A DNA stretch of 64,000 nt. It comes from Phytohabitans aurantiacus (lineage in GTDB: Bacteria > Actinomycetota > Actinomycetes > Mycobacteriales > Micromonosporaceae). Below, one piece after another: positions 1 through 9,100 of this stretch. The stretch covers positions 27,197 to 91,196 of the forward strand of contig NZ_BSDI01000030.1 of NCBI RefSeq assembly GCF_027923225.1. The letters are read 5' to 3'. The translations under genes were made by a program, and so were the position numbers. The number at the start of each line of letters is the position of its first letter. Within the stretch, counting starts at the first letter, position 1. The notes below the pieces were generated by a model. The model saw nothing but the letters and a program-made list of their open reading frames with translations, had not been told where the DNA came from and did not search any database.

Positions 1-630
1 CCGCGCGGCGACATCCTGCTGCCGACCGTCGGGCACGCGCTGGCGTTCATCTCCAACCTGGCGCATCCCGAGCTGGTCGGGCTCAACCCGGAGGTCGGCC
101 ACGAGCAGATGGCCGGGCTCAACTTCGCGCACGGCATCGCGCAGGCGCTGTGGCACGGAAAGCTCTTCCACATCGACCTGAACGGCCAGCGGGGCATCAA
201 GTTCGACCAGGACCTGGTCTTCGGGCACGGCGACCTGCTCAACTCGTTCGCGCTGGTCGACCTGCTGGAAAACGGTGGACCGGCGGGCGGGCCGGCATAC
301 GAGGGGCCGCGGCACTTCGACTACAAGCCGTCCCGCACCGAGGACTACACCGGCGTGTGGGAGTCGGCCAAGGCCAACATGAAGATGTACCTGCTGCTCA
401 AGGAGCGTGCCGCCGCCTTCCGGGCCGACCCGGAGGTGCAGGAGGCGCTCGCCGACGCCCGCGTGGTCGAGCTCTCCACGCCCACGCTGAACGAGGGCGA
501 GACCTACCAGGACCTGCTGGCCGACCGCTCGGCGTTCGAAGACTTCGACCCCGACGCGGCGGGCGAGCGGGGCTACGGCTTCGTCCGCCTCAACCAGCTC
601 GCGGCCGAGCACGCGCTCGGCGCGCGCTGA
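1..630 (+). CDS. xylA: Xylose isomerase, C-terminal part (5' end outside window)
   Basis: Cytoplasmic xylose isomerase, converting D-xylose to D-xylulose with divalent metal ions. The frame is open from the first base of the window, so the start lies upstream and about 210 C-terminal residues are seen. Recognisable family segments are GHEQMAGLNFAHGIAQALW, the metal-site segment FHIDLNGQ, and FDQDLVFGHGD with its conserved Asp and His. The gene ends 16 nt before xylulokinase, on the same strand and with a purine-rich ribosome binding site (GAAGGGG) between them, so the two form the classical xylAB pair. Any upstream operator or regulator is outside the window. Identification is secure from the motifs and the neighbour. 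Confidence 0.95.
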   Translation, partial: PRGDILLPTVGHALAFISNLAHPELVGLNPEVGHEQMAGLNFAHGIAQALWHGKLFHIDLNGQRGIKFDQDLVFGHGDLLNSFALVDLLENGGPAGGPAYEGPRHFDYKPSRTEDYTGVWESAKANMKMYLLLKERAAAFRADPEVQEALADARVVELSTPTLNEGETYQDLLADRSAFEDFDPDAAGERGYGFVRLNQLAAEHALGAR

Positions 631-646
631 CCCGAAGGGGATCCAG

Positions 647-2044
647 ATGCTGGTTGCCGGCGTCGACTCGTCCACCCAGTCCTGCAAGGTCGTCATCCGT
701 GACGCATCGACCGGAGAGCTGGTCCGCGAAGGGCGGGCCAGCCACCCGGACGGCACCGAGGTGCACCCCGACGCGTGGTGGTCGGCGCTCCAGGAGGCCG
801 TCGCTCAGGCCGGCGGGCTCGACGACGTCGCCGCCGCGGCGGTGGCAGGGCAGCAGCACGGCATGGTGTGCCTCGACGAGCACGGCGAGGTCGTCCGCCC
901 GGCCCTGCTGTGGAACGACACCCGTTCGGCCGGCGCCGCCAACGAGCTGATCGAGGAGCTCGGCGGCGCGCAGGCGTGGGCCGACGCGGTGGGTCTCGTA
1001 CCGGTGGCCAGCTTCACGATCACCAAGCTGCGCTGGCTCGCCCGCAACGAGCCAGACGCCGCTGACCGCACCGCCGCCGTCTGCCTGCCGCACGACTGGC
1101 TGACCTGGAAGCTCGCCGGCGCACCCGGGCTCGACGCCCTGCGCACCGACCGCAGCGACGCCAGCGGCACCGGGTACTGGTCGGCCGCCACCGGCGCGTA
1201 CCGGCCCGACCTGCTCCGGCACGCGTTCGACCGGGAGCCGATCGTGCCGGTGGTGCTGGGTCCGACCGAGCCGGCGGGCGCCCTGCCGTCCGGTGCGCCG
1301 CTCGGCCCGGGGGCCGGCGACAACGCCGCGGCGGGACTGGGCGCCGGCGCGCTGCCGGGCGACGTCGTGGTCTCCATCGGTACCTCCGGCACCGTCTTCA
1401 GCGTCGCCGACACTCCCGCGGCCGACCCGACCGGCATCGTGGCCGGGTTCGCCGACTGCACCGGCCGGTTCCTGCCGCTGGTGTGCACGCTCAACGCGGC
1501 CCGGGTGCTCGACGCGGCGGCGGCTCTGCTCGGGGTCGACCACGACGAGCTGTCCCGCCTCGCGCTGAGCGCGCCGGCCGGCGCCGACGGGCTGGTGCTC
1601 GTGCCGTACCTGGAAGGCGAGCGGACCCCCAACCGTCCACTGTCGACCGGTTCGGTGCACGGGCTCACCCTCGGCACCTCGACACCGGCGCACCTGGCCC
1701 GGGCGGCCGTCGAAGGCATGCTGTGCGCCCTGGCGGACGGCCTCGACGCCCTGGTGGCGCAGGGCTCGACGGTCAACCGCGTGGTACTGGTCGGCGGCGG
1801 CGCCCGGTCCGAGGCGGTGCGCCGGATCGCGCCCGAGGTGTTCGGGTGCCCGGTCGTCGTGCCGCCTCCAGGCGAGTACGTCGCCGATGGGGCGGCCCGG
1901 CAGGCGGCGTGGATCGCGATGGGCGGTGCGGAGCCGCCGGCGTGGGCCGGGGGAGCGGTCGAACAGTACGAGGAGAAGCCGGTGCCGCACATCCGGGAGC
2001 GGTACGCCGCAGCCCGCGACCACATCCTGGACAGGCTCGCCTGA
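647..2044 (+). CDS. xylB: Xylulokinase (FGGY kinase)
   Basis: ATP-dependent kinase making D-xylulose 5-phosphate, which enters the pentose phosphate pathway. The protein has 465 residues, close to the usual 480-500. The N-terminal FGGY domain begins VAGVDSSTQSCKVVIRD. The sugar-site segment GQQHGMVCLDEHG is at about residues 66-78, followed by LLWNDTRS. The second half carries the phosphate motif SIGTSGTVF and the segment GDNAAAGLG, whose Asp225 is the expected catalytic base. The start ATG has GAAGGGG 6 nt upstream. It follows xylA by 16 nt. The downstream gene begins after only 22 nt but has its own promoter-like -10 box, so it need not belong to the xyl operon. Confidence 0.95.
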   Translation: MLVAGVDSSTQSCKVVIRDASTGELVREGRASHPDGTEVHPDAWWSALQEAVAQAGGLDDVAAAAVAGQQHGMVCLDEHGEVVRPALLWNDTRSAGAANELIEELGGAQAWADAVGLVPVASFTITKLRWLARNEPDAADRTAAVCLPHDWLTWKLAGAPGLDALRTDRSDASGTGYWSAATGAYRPDLLRHAFDREPIVPVVLGPTEPAGALPSGAPLGPGAGDNAAAGLGAGALPGDVVVSIGTSGTVFSVADTPAADPTGIVAGFADCTGRFLPLVCTLNAARVLDAAAALLGVDHDELSRLALSAPAGADGLVLVPYLEGERTPNRPLSTGSVHGLTLGTSTPAHLARAAVEGMLCALADGLDALVAQGSTVNRVVLVGGGARSEAVRRIAPEVFGCPVVVPPPGEYVADGAARQAAWIAMGGAEPPAWAGGAVEQYEEKPVPHIRERYAAARDHILDRLA

Positions 2045-2054
2045 CCGGGCCGTA

Positions 2055-2060
2055 TAGGGT
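2055..2060 (+). promoter_or_regulatory. Likely -10 box of a leaderless transcript (TAGGGT)
   Basis: TAGGGT fits the TANNNT form of actinobacterial -10 boxes and lies exactly 6 nt before the GTG start at 2067. No Shine-Dalgarno sequence precedes that start. This is the usual geometry of a leaderless mRNA. No clear -35 box is seen. Confidence 0.45.
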
Positions 2061-2066
2061 GGTGCC

Positions 2067-2792
2067 GTGGTCGACCGGTGGGAGGCGGAACTCATCGCGG
2101 CGCCATGGGTCAACCAGGACGTTTCGGTTGGCGTGGCGCGCGATTACGAGGTGCACGATTTCGACCTGGGATACGTCTTCTCGCGAGTCCTGCCGATGGG
2201 CATGGCCGAAGACGTGGGCTCCGGGCGGATCGTCATCGACAAGGTCAACGGCGAGCTGACGTACTGGCCGTCGTCTCCGATACCGGAGGTGGTCGATCAG
2301 TACCGGGCGTTCCGCGCCGATATGCCGGCCGCGCCGCTGAGCTGGGACCCGGTCGCGCGCGCCCGGCACGACCGCGTGCGGGCGGCCTTCCCGGTCGACG
2401 TCACCCACCTCGGGCTGCGTCGCGGCCGGATGCGGATGGCGCAGAGCATGAAGGGCGAGGGCACGCCCAACCTGCACCCCCTGGTGCGGGAGTTCCTCGA
2501 CGACCTGCCCGTGCGATACCGCGAACGCGGCAACGACCGGTGCGCCGAGGTGGCCGCCCTCTCCGACGCCCTGCACGCCGAAGACGCCCGCCGCGCGCTG
2601 TCCGGCGAGCCGCCGATCACCCTCGACGACGCCCGCACCGGCCTGCTGAGCGGCGCCGACCTGGTCACGTACCGCGTCCGCGAGCCCGGCGACCCCACCG
2701 CTGGGCAGCCCACATCACCGTGCGTGTCGTGCCAGGCGATGCTGCTCCACTTCGGCTTCGCCCTCCAGCCGCCTTCGGAGGACGCGCCATGA
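2067..2792 (+). CDS. Imm35/YrhB-like domain fused to YwqJ-like deaminase domain
   Basis: A 241-residue protein with two readable parts. Residues 20-80 (GYVFSR, then GRIVIDKVNGELTYWPSS and a Tyr about 10 residues later) resemble the Imm35/YrhB immunity fold. Residues about 150-235 carry RCAEV (Cys159, Glu161) and SPCVSCQAML (Cys219, Cys222), the C-x-E and PC-x-x-C zinc motifs of deaminase-fold enzymes, closest to the YwqJ group. Members of that group act on nucleic acid bases or nucleotides and often serve as polymorphic toxin tips. Here the domain has no secretion or trafficking region, so an exported toxin is unlikely; a cytosolic effector, a resident remnant or a decoy is possible. The stop overlaps the SUKH-3 gene start (ATGA). 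The substrate is unknown. Confidence 0.7.
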   Translation: MVDRWEAELIAAPWVNQDVSVGVARDYEVHDFDLGYVFSRVLPMGMAEDVGSGRIVIDKVNGELTYWPSSPIPEVVDQYRAFRADMPAAPLSWDPVARARHDRVRAAFPVDVTHLGLRRGRMRMAQSMKGEGTPNLHPLVREFLDDLPVRYRERGNDRCAEVAALSDALHAEDARRALSGEPPITLDDARTGLLSGADLVTYRVREPGDPTAGQPTSPCVSCQAMLLHFGFALQPPSEDAP

Positions 2793-3844
2793 GTGAGCGC
2801 TTCGCCCCCGACGTCGAGACCGCGCTGCGCGACGCCGGCTGGCGGCCGGGCCGCACGCTCGACGCCGACGCCCTCGCCGAAATCCATCGCGCGGTGTCCG
2901 CGCGAAGCGGCGTCTTCGGCGGCAAGCTGACCGCCTCATACGCCGCCGATCCGGTACTTGCCGAATTCGGCGGCCTGGTCATCGGCGGTGACCGGGAAGG
3001 GCTGCAGGTCAGCCCGCGCCCGTTCGCCATCGACCCGTCGCTGGCCGCGCACAGCGTCGAGACGCTCATCGACGCCGGCCGCGCGCTCGGCACCCGGCTC
3101 TACCCGATCGGCGTCGAAGGCGACGACGAGGCGGTGCTCGCCATCGCCGCCACGGGTGCGGTGATCGCCATCGACCCCGTCGGCGAATGGCTCCTCGGCG
3201 ACACGTTCGACGAGGCCCTGGAGACGCTCGTCACCGGTCGAGCGCCCCGACTGCTCGGCACCGGCGGCATCCACGAGCCCGACTGGCTCCCGCCGCCCCC
3301 CGACGAGCTGGAGCAGGGCGACCTGCTGCCGCAGTGGGGGCTGAAACGCCCGATCGGCGCGGCGTTCTACCTGCCCCGCACCCCGGCCAACCTGCACTAT
3401 GTGCTGCTTCCCAGCCTGCTCAACAGGATTGGCACCGTGCCCTGGGTCAACGAATCCGACCCCGGCACGTTCTGGGTGGAGTGGGGCGGTCAGAGCTGCG
3501 AGGTGCGGCTGCTCGACCTGGTGGAGGGCACCACGGTGCTCGTGCTCGCCTTCGAGCAGCACGCGTGGCGCGAGGAGGGTGGGCAGCAGGTCCTGGAGGC
3601 CTTCCGCAACGCGTGCGCCGCACTGGCGCCAGACCTCGACGTGGCATTCCTGCACGCCCAGCGGGTGCCCAGCCTGCTCCAGGCGGTGGTCGACCGGGCG
3701 TACGACGTGGTCACCGTCGATGGCGACGCGCTCGTCGACCGGGGATTCGAGTTGCTGTACCTGACCGACAAGATGGACTACGGGGTCGCGCCCCGCGACG
3801 AGTTGCCGGTCACCGGCGGCCACCTCTTCGCCGGGTCGCCGTGA
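2789..3844 (+). CDS. SUKH-3-like immunity protein with C-terminal extension
   Basis: A 351-residue protein. Its first 150 residues read like the SUKH-3 family: AGWRPGR near the start, then AEFGGLVIGGD, GTRLYPIGVEGDDEAVLAI and GAVIAIDPVGEWLLGDTF. SUKH proteins commonly neutralise secreted nuclease or deaminase toxins. The rest, from about residue 165 (LLPQWGLKRPIGAAF) onward, is not recognised and doubles the usual length of a SUKH protein. The ATG overlaps the stop of the deaminase gene, and its own stop overlaps the GTG of the next gene, so the three are translationally coupled. Immunity function is inferred from the fold and the partner. Which toxin it would counter is not shown. Confidence 0.7.
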   Translation: MSERFAPDVETALRDAGWRPGRTLDADALAEIHRAVSARSGVFGGKLTASYAADPVLAEFGGLVIGGDREGLQVSPRPFAIDPSLAAHSVETLIDAGRALGTRLYPIGVEGDDEAVLAIAATGAVIAIDPVGEWLLGDTFDEALETLVTGRAPRLLGTGGIHEPDWLPPPPDELEQGDLLPQWGLKRPIGAAFYLPRTPANLHYVLLPSLLNRIGTVPWVNESDPGTFWVEWGGQSCEVRLLDLVEGTTVLVLAFEQHAWREEGGQQVLEAFRNACAALAPDLDVAFLHAQRVPSLLQAVVDRAYDVVTVDGDALVDRGFELLYLTDKMDYGVAPRDELPVTGGHLFAGSP

Positions 3845-5271
3845 AAGGCACCCTTTCCGACGTCTGGGGCAAGCACCGCCGCAAGCTCGTCAAGGCGCTG
3901 CACCGCTCCGACCGCGACCGCTTCGACGCGCTGGTGCTCGACCTGCTCGACCTGGCGCTGCACGGCCAGCCGCCGACAGCGCCGTGGCATCCGACGATCA
4001 TGCGGATCGGCGTCGACACCGCGCTCACCCTCGCCAAGGAGGCGCCCCCGGACCCCGAGCTGCTGGCCGCCGCGGTCGCGCTTCCCTGGTTCGACAACGG
4101 CCTCCTCGGCCCGCGGTCGCCGCTGTCCGCGCGGGGCCGCCCGCTCGACTGGACGGCGGCGATGGTACTGGCCATGGCCCCCGCCGGCCTGCGCGGAGAG
4201 ATCGAAAACGACGGGTACCTGCGGCAGCTCGCCGCGTTGCCGCCACTGCTACGCGCCACCGCGATCCTCGAACGCGCTTTCGCCGGCGCCGCGCAGCAGG
4301 GCCCCGGGATGCCGCTCGGGCCCGCCCTGGCGTTCACCGACGCCGAGGTGGCCGCCCTGTCCACCGGTATCCCGCCTAAGCTCCTCCCGCCCGGCGGGCT
4401 GCCGCCCGGCCCCCTTCCCGAGCCGCTCCCGCCTCCCGTCGGCAGCCCAGCCGAGGCGATCGAACTGGTGCGCGAGCACGCGAAGGAGCCGTTCGGCTCG
4501 TACCGGTTGTTCGTCGAAGGCGACCCGGGCTTCCTGGTCACCGGCACCGAGCTGGTGTACCAGGTGCGCTGGGACGTCCCGCTCGACCAGATCATCACCA
4601 TCGGCGGCCCGACCCCGTATCCCGGCGACACCGAGACCATCCGGTACGACCAGCCGGGCTGGATCGTCGACCGGGTCACCCGCGAGGTGCACCCCGTCGA
4701 CCTGGCCGGCTCGACACTGGAGCGGTACGTGTCGGCCCGCCGCGTCTTCCCGCTGCCACCGGGTTGGCGCATCGAGGGTCGCCCGCCCGTCGCCGAGGGC
4801 TTGGCCGCGATGCTGCCCGTATCCGCGGTGGCGACCGTGCAGCCCATGCTGGGCGAGGCGATCGCCCGGTACACGGCGGCCCTCGCCACCGAGGCGTGGC
4901 CGGACTACCTGGTCGCGTGGCGGATCGCCTGCGAGACGGTCAACTCGCTGCTGACCGCTGGCTACGGCGACCCGGACACACTGACGGCGGGGCTGCTCAC
5001 CGCGCAGGGCCCCGCCCCGACGGACACCGTGGTCGGCGAGGCGTCACCGTTGTGGCACACGCTGGCTGGCCAGTACGCGTTGGCGGCCCGCCCGGCGCCC
5101 GACGAGACCGACGGCCCAGGCGCCGCCCGCCGCGCCGCCCGCTTGGCGTCGGCTTCACCAGAGGTTCGTGCGATCGCGGTAGCCAACGCCGAAGCGCGCC
5201 TGACCGTAGAGACCGCGCTGTTCGGCATACCCCCCGCTTCCCGCGAGGCCGAGTTGACAGCCCTCTCCTAA
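3841..5271 (+). CDS. Uncharacterised protein coupled to the SUKH/deaminase genes
   Basis: A 476-residue protein of unknown function. The GTG start overlaps the previous stop (GTGA), which fixes its membership in the three-gene unit. The N-terminal 185 residues look alpha-helical. A Pro/Gly-rich linker follows at about 180-200 (PPGGLPPGPLPEPLPPPVG). The segment after it contains YQVRWDVPLDQIITIGG and QPGWIVDRVTREVHPVDLAG, which recalls the IVDK/IVDR strand seen in the Imm35-like part of the first gene. The C-terminal 120 residues are Ala-rich helices. There is no signal peptide or membrane segment. An immunity-related role is guessed only from context. Confidence 0.75.
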   Translation: MKGTLSDVWGKHRRKLVKALHRSDRDRFDALVLDLLDLALHGQPPTAPWHPTIMRIGVDTALTLAKEAPPDPELLAAAVALPWFDNGLLGPRSPLSARGRPLDWTAAMVLAMAPAGLRGEIENDGYLRQLAALPPLLRATAILERAFAGAAQQGPGMPLGPALAFTDAEVAALSTGIPPKLLPPGGLPPGPLPEPLPPPVGSPAEAIELVREHAKEPFGSYRLFVEGDPGFLVTGTELVYQVRWDVPLDQIITIGGPTPYPGDTETIRYDQPGWIVDRVTREVHPVDLAGSTLERYVSARRVFPLPPGWRIEGRPPVAEGLAAMLPVSAVATVQPMLGEAIARYTAALATEAWPDYLVAWRIACETVNSLLTAGYGDPDTLTAGLLTAQGPAPTDTVVGEASPLWHTLAGQYALAARPAPDETDGPGAARRAARLASASPEVRAIAVANAEARLTVETALFGIPPASREAELTALS

Positions 5272-5366
5272 CCCGCCGCGCGGCGCGTGCGCTGCGCCGC
5301 CCGTGCGCTGCGCCCGCGCGCCGCCCGCCGGCCCGCGCGGGCCGCCCGCGCAGCGGGCCCTCTCTC

Positions 5367-5450
5367 CGCCGATCAAGGGCAAACGCACGTGCTTCGATCT
5401 CTTTCCCACGTGCGTTCGCCCTTGATCCCTGCGGATCTCCTTGATCGGCG
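5367..5450 (-). repeat. 84-bp palindromic element, copy 1
   Basis: An 84-bp unit bounded by the 12-bp inverted repeat CGCCGATCAAGG / CCTTGATCGGCG. Inside is a 57-bp imperfect palindrome (5371-5427) with arms GATCAAGGGCAAACGCACG and CGTGCGTTCGCCCTTGATC, plus a duplicated half arm ending at the far border. Two more intact copies (32815-32898, 46750-46833) have the same length, and a fourth is cut at 63585. This copy is inverted relative to those two on the strand. It starts 95 nt after the stop of the preceding plus-strand gene. The rest of the 400-nt gap is GC-rich with no gene seen. Confidence 0.85.
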
Positions 5451-5659
5451 TCGCCGACTTCGGCGACCCGGCGCCACACCAGAGCGAGTTCACCGCGCCC
5501 CCCCGCTCCGCACCGCTGGCAGCGCGGACGGGCGTCGCTTCCTCTATCGCCGCGCGGTCCGCGCGGCCTTCGCGTATCGGTCGAGTGGGGTACCGCCCAA
5601 CGTGCGCCTCTACCGCACCGTCGGCAACGCGACGGACGGGGATGCACCGGAGGGCCCGG

Positions 5660-5665
5660 TAGAGT
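5660..5665 (+). promoter_or_regulatory. Likely -10 box of a leaderless transcript (TAGAGT)
   Basis: TAGAGT matches TANNNT and sits 7 nt before the GTG at 5673, which has no ribosome binding site. It supports that start and suggests a leaderless mRNA. Confidence 0.45.
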
Positions 5666-5672
5666 CGCCCAC

Positions 5673-6134
5673 GTGGACGCGCTCATCGAATTCTCCCAGA
5701 CAGGTGACCTGGGGCCGCTCCGGAAGGACATGACGGCGGTTGAGGTGGTGCAGCTCCTCGGTCCGCCGGACAGCAGCAGGTGGATCCAGGGTGACGACAA
5801 CTTTCAACGCTACCGGTACGGCAGCCTGTCGCTGACATTCAGGCGCCGCACAGGCGATCCGGCCGGTGACGAGAACCTGCTCCTGCGATCCCTCAGCCTG
5901 TCCTTCAAACGGCTTCCGTTCGAGCTACCGGAGCAGGTCGCTAGCCAGCTGGAGTGCGACTGGACATCCGCGCGGCTCGAAGACGTGCTGGCCGTATTCC
6001 AGCAAGCCAATGTGGCGGCGGTGAAAGACCACGACTCCTCGGAGCATGGCCGTAACTTCCAGCGCTACCGCGTCGGTGAGCGGCGGGTCCTGCTCAACGC
6101 GTTCGACGGCGTCGCCGCCGATATCGCCGGATAG
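5673..6134 (+). CDS. Uncharacterised 153-residue protein, candidate immunity protein
   Basis: No family is recognised. The protein is small, soluble and mixed alpha/beta, with a segment MTAVEVVQLLGPPDSSR followed by FQRYRYGSLSLTF, and a second FQRYRVGERRVLL near the C-terminus. The two FQRYR segments suggest an internal repeat of a strand-turn unit. It has no signal peptide or membrane segment. It is convergent with the giant toxin gene, and only 6 nt separate the two stops, so it is the closest gene to the toxin tip. Immunity genes usually lie on the toxin strand, so this role is a hypothesis. The start is supported by the -10 box 7 nt upstream. Confidence 0.6.
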   Translation: MDALIEFSQTGDLGPLRKDMTAVEVVQLLGPPDSSRWIQGDDNFQRYRYGSLSLTFRRRTGDPAGDENLLLRSLSLSFKRLPFELPEQVASQLECDWTSARLEDVLAVFQQANVAAVKDHDSSEHGRNFQRYRVGERRVLLNAFDGVAADIAG

Positions 6135-6140
6135 CACTGC

Positions 6141-9100
6141 TCAGTATGGTGGTTCACGGCGCAGGACCACCATACTGTCCGCGATGCCGGGGTTATCGGG
6201 GAAAAGCAGCTCAAGCTGATCTACGATTTCTCTGCCGAGCAGGAGCAGGTCGGGCGCAACGTCCGGACGGTCGTTGTCTGGGAAGATCTTGCCGCGGCTG
6301 ATCTGGTTCGGTGCGTTCTCCATTACGGAGTCGTAGAGCCGGTCGAACTCCGCCTGGTGGATCACATACAGGTCCACGTCGAACTCGCGTAGGTCGGCGT
6401 GGGCCATGGCCTTGTGCGGTCCGCGCATGCCGTCCTGCATGCTGCCGATGTAACCGAGCGGCTCGCCCATGTAGTCGAAGCGCGCGATGACCTCGTTGAT
6501 CGCCGTCCGGTACTCCTCGTATCGCGCACGCCACGCCTGCTCGCCGAGCTCAACCGCCCGGTCGAAACCGGCGTCGCGCAGTTCTTCGACCCCGGTGCGC
6601 TGGGCCCAGTCGTGGATCTCACCCAGCATGGCCTCGGTGCGGTCGACGAGCGGCTGCACCTCGGCGCGGGCCGCCGCGTCCCGGGCCGGCGGAAGCGCGC
6701 GCTCCGCTGACGTGGAGGGGAAGAACTCCTTGTAGGTGGCCTTGAACTGCTCGAGAGCTTCCTTCTGGAACTCGCGAATCTGGGGCAGCAGCTCCTCTTG
6801 GAAGCGCTGCCGGAGTTCCGGCGGAAGATGAGTTTCGGCGTAGTAGCTGAAGTTGTCGATGGCTTCGTACGGCGTCCGGAACTCCTCCGACAGCGGCAGG
6901 AACGAGCGGGCCTTCGAGCTCGCCCCGAGCACGCTGTGGGGATCGGCCATCGTGGCGACGATGGCTCGGGCGCCATCGGACAGGTCGGCCCATACCTCGT
7001 CGCGGCGGGCCTGCGTGTCCGGGTCCAGGCCGGTGCGGTGCTCGGGGTCCAGGATGCCGAGGAGTTCGGCGTGGGTCCGGAATTCGCGGGTCAGTCGCGC
7101 GTCCTCCCGCGCCCACGCTTCACGCTGCGCCGGGGTCGCGTCGGTGGCGTGGTTGAGCTGATGCTGCACGCGCGCCTGTTCCGTGGCGAGCACGTCCAAC
7201 TGCCGCAGTCCACCCGCGTTGGGGCGACCGCCGACCTCGGCGGTGGCCACAGTGGTCACCTGATCGACCAGCGCCCGGACGAGGTCCTCGCGGCCGATGG
7301 TCTCGGAGATCCGGATGACGTGCTCGCCAGCCTGGGAGTCGAAGCGACTCGTGCTCCAGCCGTCGGTGACCGGGCCGACCTCGAGCCGAATCGTGATGGT
7401 GCCGCCGTCCGGCGACGAGATGCGCAGGGTTTCGCCGCTTACCTGTACCCAGTCATGCGGGAAGTAGGGCCGCACCTCCGCCATCGCGCGGGGCAGGTCC
7501 GATCGGACCGCACCGGCGGGCGTCTCCGGGTGGCCGCCGGGCGGCTCCGCGTGGGGTGGGCCGGCGGGCGGGTCGGCGTGCGATGCGCCTTCCGGCGCCT
7601 CCGGGCGCGGAGGGGGCGTCGGGCCGCCGTCGGGCGGTCGCGGTCCGTCCGGTGGTGGTGGGGCTTCGACCGGACGGGTGCCATCTATGACGTGTACGCG
7701 GTGCGGCAGCTCGGCGCCCGTCACCGGGTCCTTGATCCGGATGCCCTCGAGGATCGCCGCTACGGCTGGATCGACGCCGCGCGTGAAGTGCCACTCCAGG
7801 CGTGGCGGCTGTCCGTCGACGTGGTGCGCGGTATCGAACACGAGCGCACGCAGCTGCGTCTCGATCTGGCGGGTGAACTTGCCTATGTTCTTGCTGCCTG
7901 GGCCGAACGGGTTGTAGTTCTTGGCATCCCGCCACACCCGGCCGCCTTCGGCCACCACGTCGACGTCGGTCTTGTGCAGCTTGCCATCGGGACCGACCGC
8001 CGAGATGTCCTTGCTGACCTCCACCACGCCGTGGGACCGTTCCGCGAGGATCACCTCGCCCTCGATACCCCGGATGTTGTTGCCGTGGTCACGGGCGAGT
8101 TGCACGGATGGGTCGCCCTTGCCCTGCTGCTCTGCTCGCAACGGTGAGACCTCGTTGCGGACATCCCCAAGCCAGCCTTCGGTGCCGCGTACCTCCGGGT
8201 GAGTGCGCGCGTACTCCTCGATCCGGCTGCGGACGTCATCGGCGCCGCGTAGCTGGGTTTCGATCTCGTGCAGGACATCGGGCGGCGGCGGCTGGATCGC
8301 GTCCTTCGCGGCTTGCTTCGCCGTCTCGGCATCGTGCTTGTCGATCAGTGAGTCTTCGAGCGTGCGCCCGTCCTGGACGGCCTTGCGCTCCATGTTGTCG
8401 AGCGCGGTCTCCAGCCGCTCGCCCGCCTTGTCGTACAGCCGCTCGAACTGCTCGCGGGCGCGCGGGTCCTGCAGCGCGTCGTACCGGTCACGCAGGTTGT
8501 CGGGCAGGTTGTCGCGGTTGAACGGCTCGCGCCCCGCTCCCGGTGCGCCCGGGTCGAACAGACGCTCGTTACGCAGCTGGCTGTGCCACGCCTCGGCGGC
8601 GTCGTGGAACTGGTCGCGGGTGACCCGGTCCTTGGCCGCCTCGGCCCGTTCGGTGGCTGCCGTCTGCTCGGCCGTCTGCGCGTCCTGGCGGTGCTGCGCG
8701 GCGCGCGCCATCGCGTCGTCGCGAGCCTGCGCGTGTTGAGCGGCTTCGGCCCGGTGTTGCTGGGCCACCTGTGGGTCAATGGGGTCCATCTGGCGGGCGC
8801 GCTCGGCGGCGGCCAGGCGGCGCTGCTCGGCGGCGTGTGCCGCCTGGGTGTCGCGTGCCGCGTGCTGGCGGCTCGACTCGGCGGCCTGCGAGTGCTGGTT
8901 GGCCCGCTGGTCGTGCGCCTCGGCGGAACGCTGGTAGTGCTCCGCGCCCCGGTACTGGTTGGCCGCTTTCTCCGCCGCCTCGGCCATGCGCTCCTGGTGC
9001 TGGGCGCGCCCCTCCTCCAATTGCCGGACCGGGTCGTTCGGCGGGTGCTGGGCGGCCTGTTGCCGGTGCTGCGCCGCCTCCGCCTTTGCCTGGGCGGCCT

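Noticed and set aside
590..2113. Long open frame on the minus strand opposite xylB
   Set aside because: Composition is a mirror of a high-GC gene: Arg/Ala/Gly/Pro-rich, no motifs, fully covered by xylulokinase with all its motifs.
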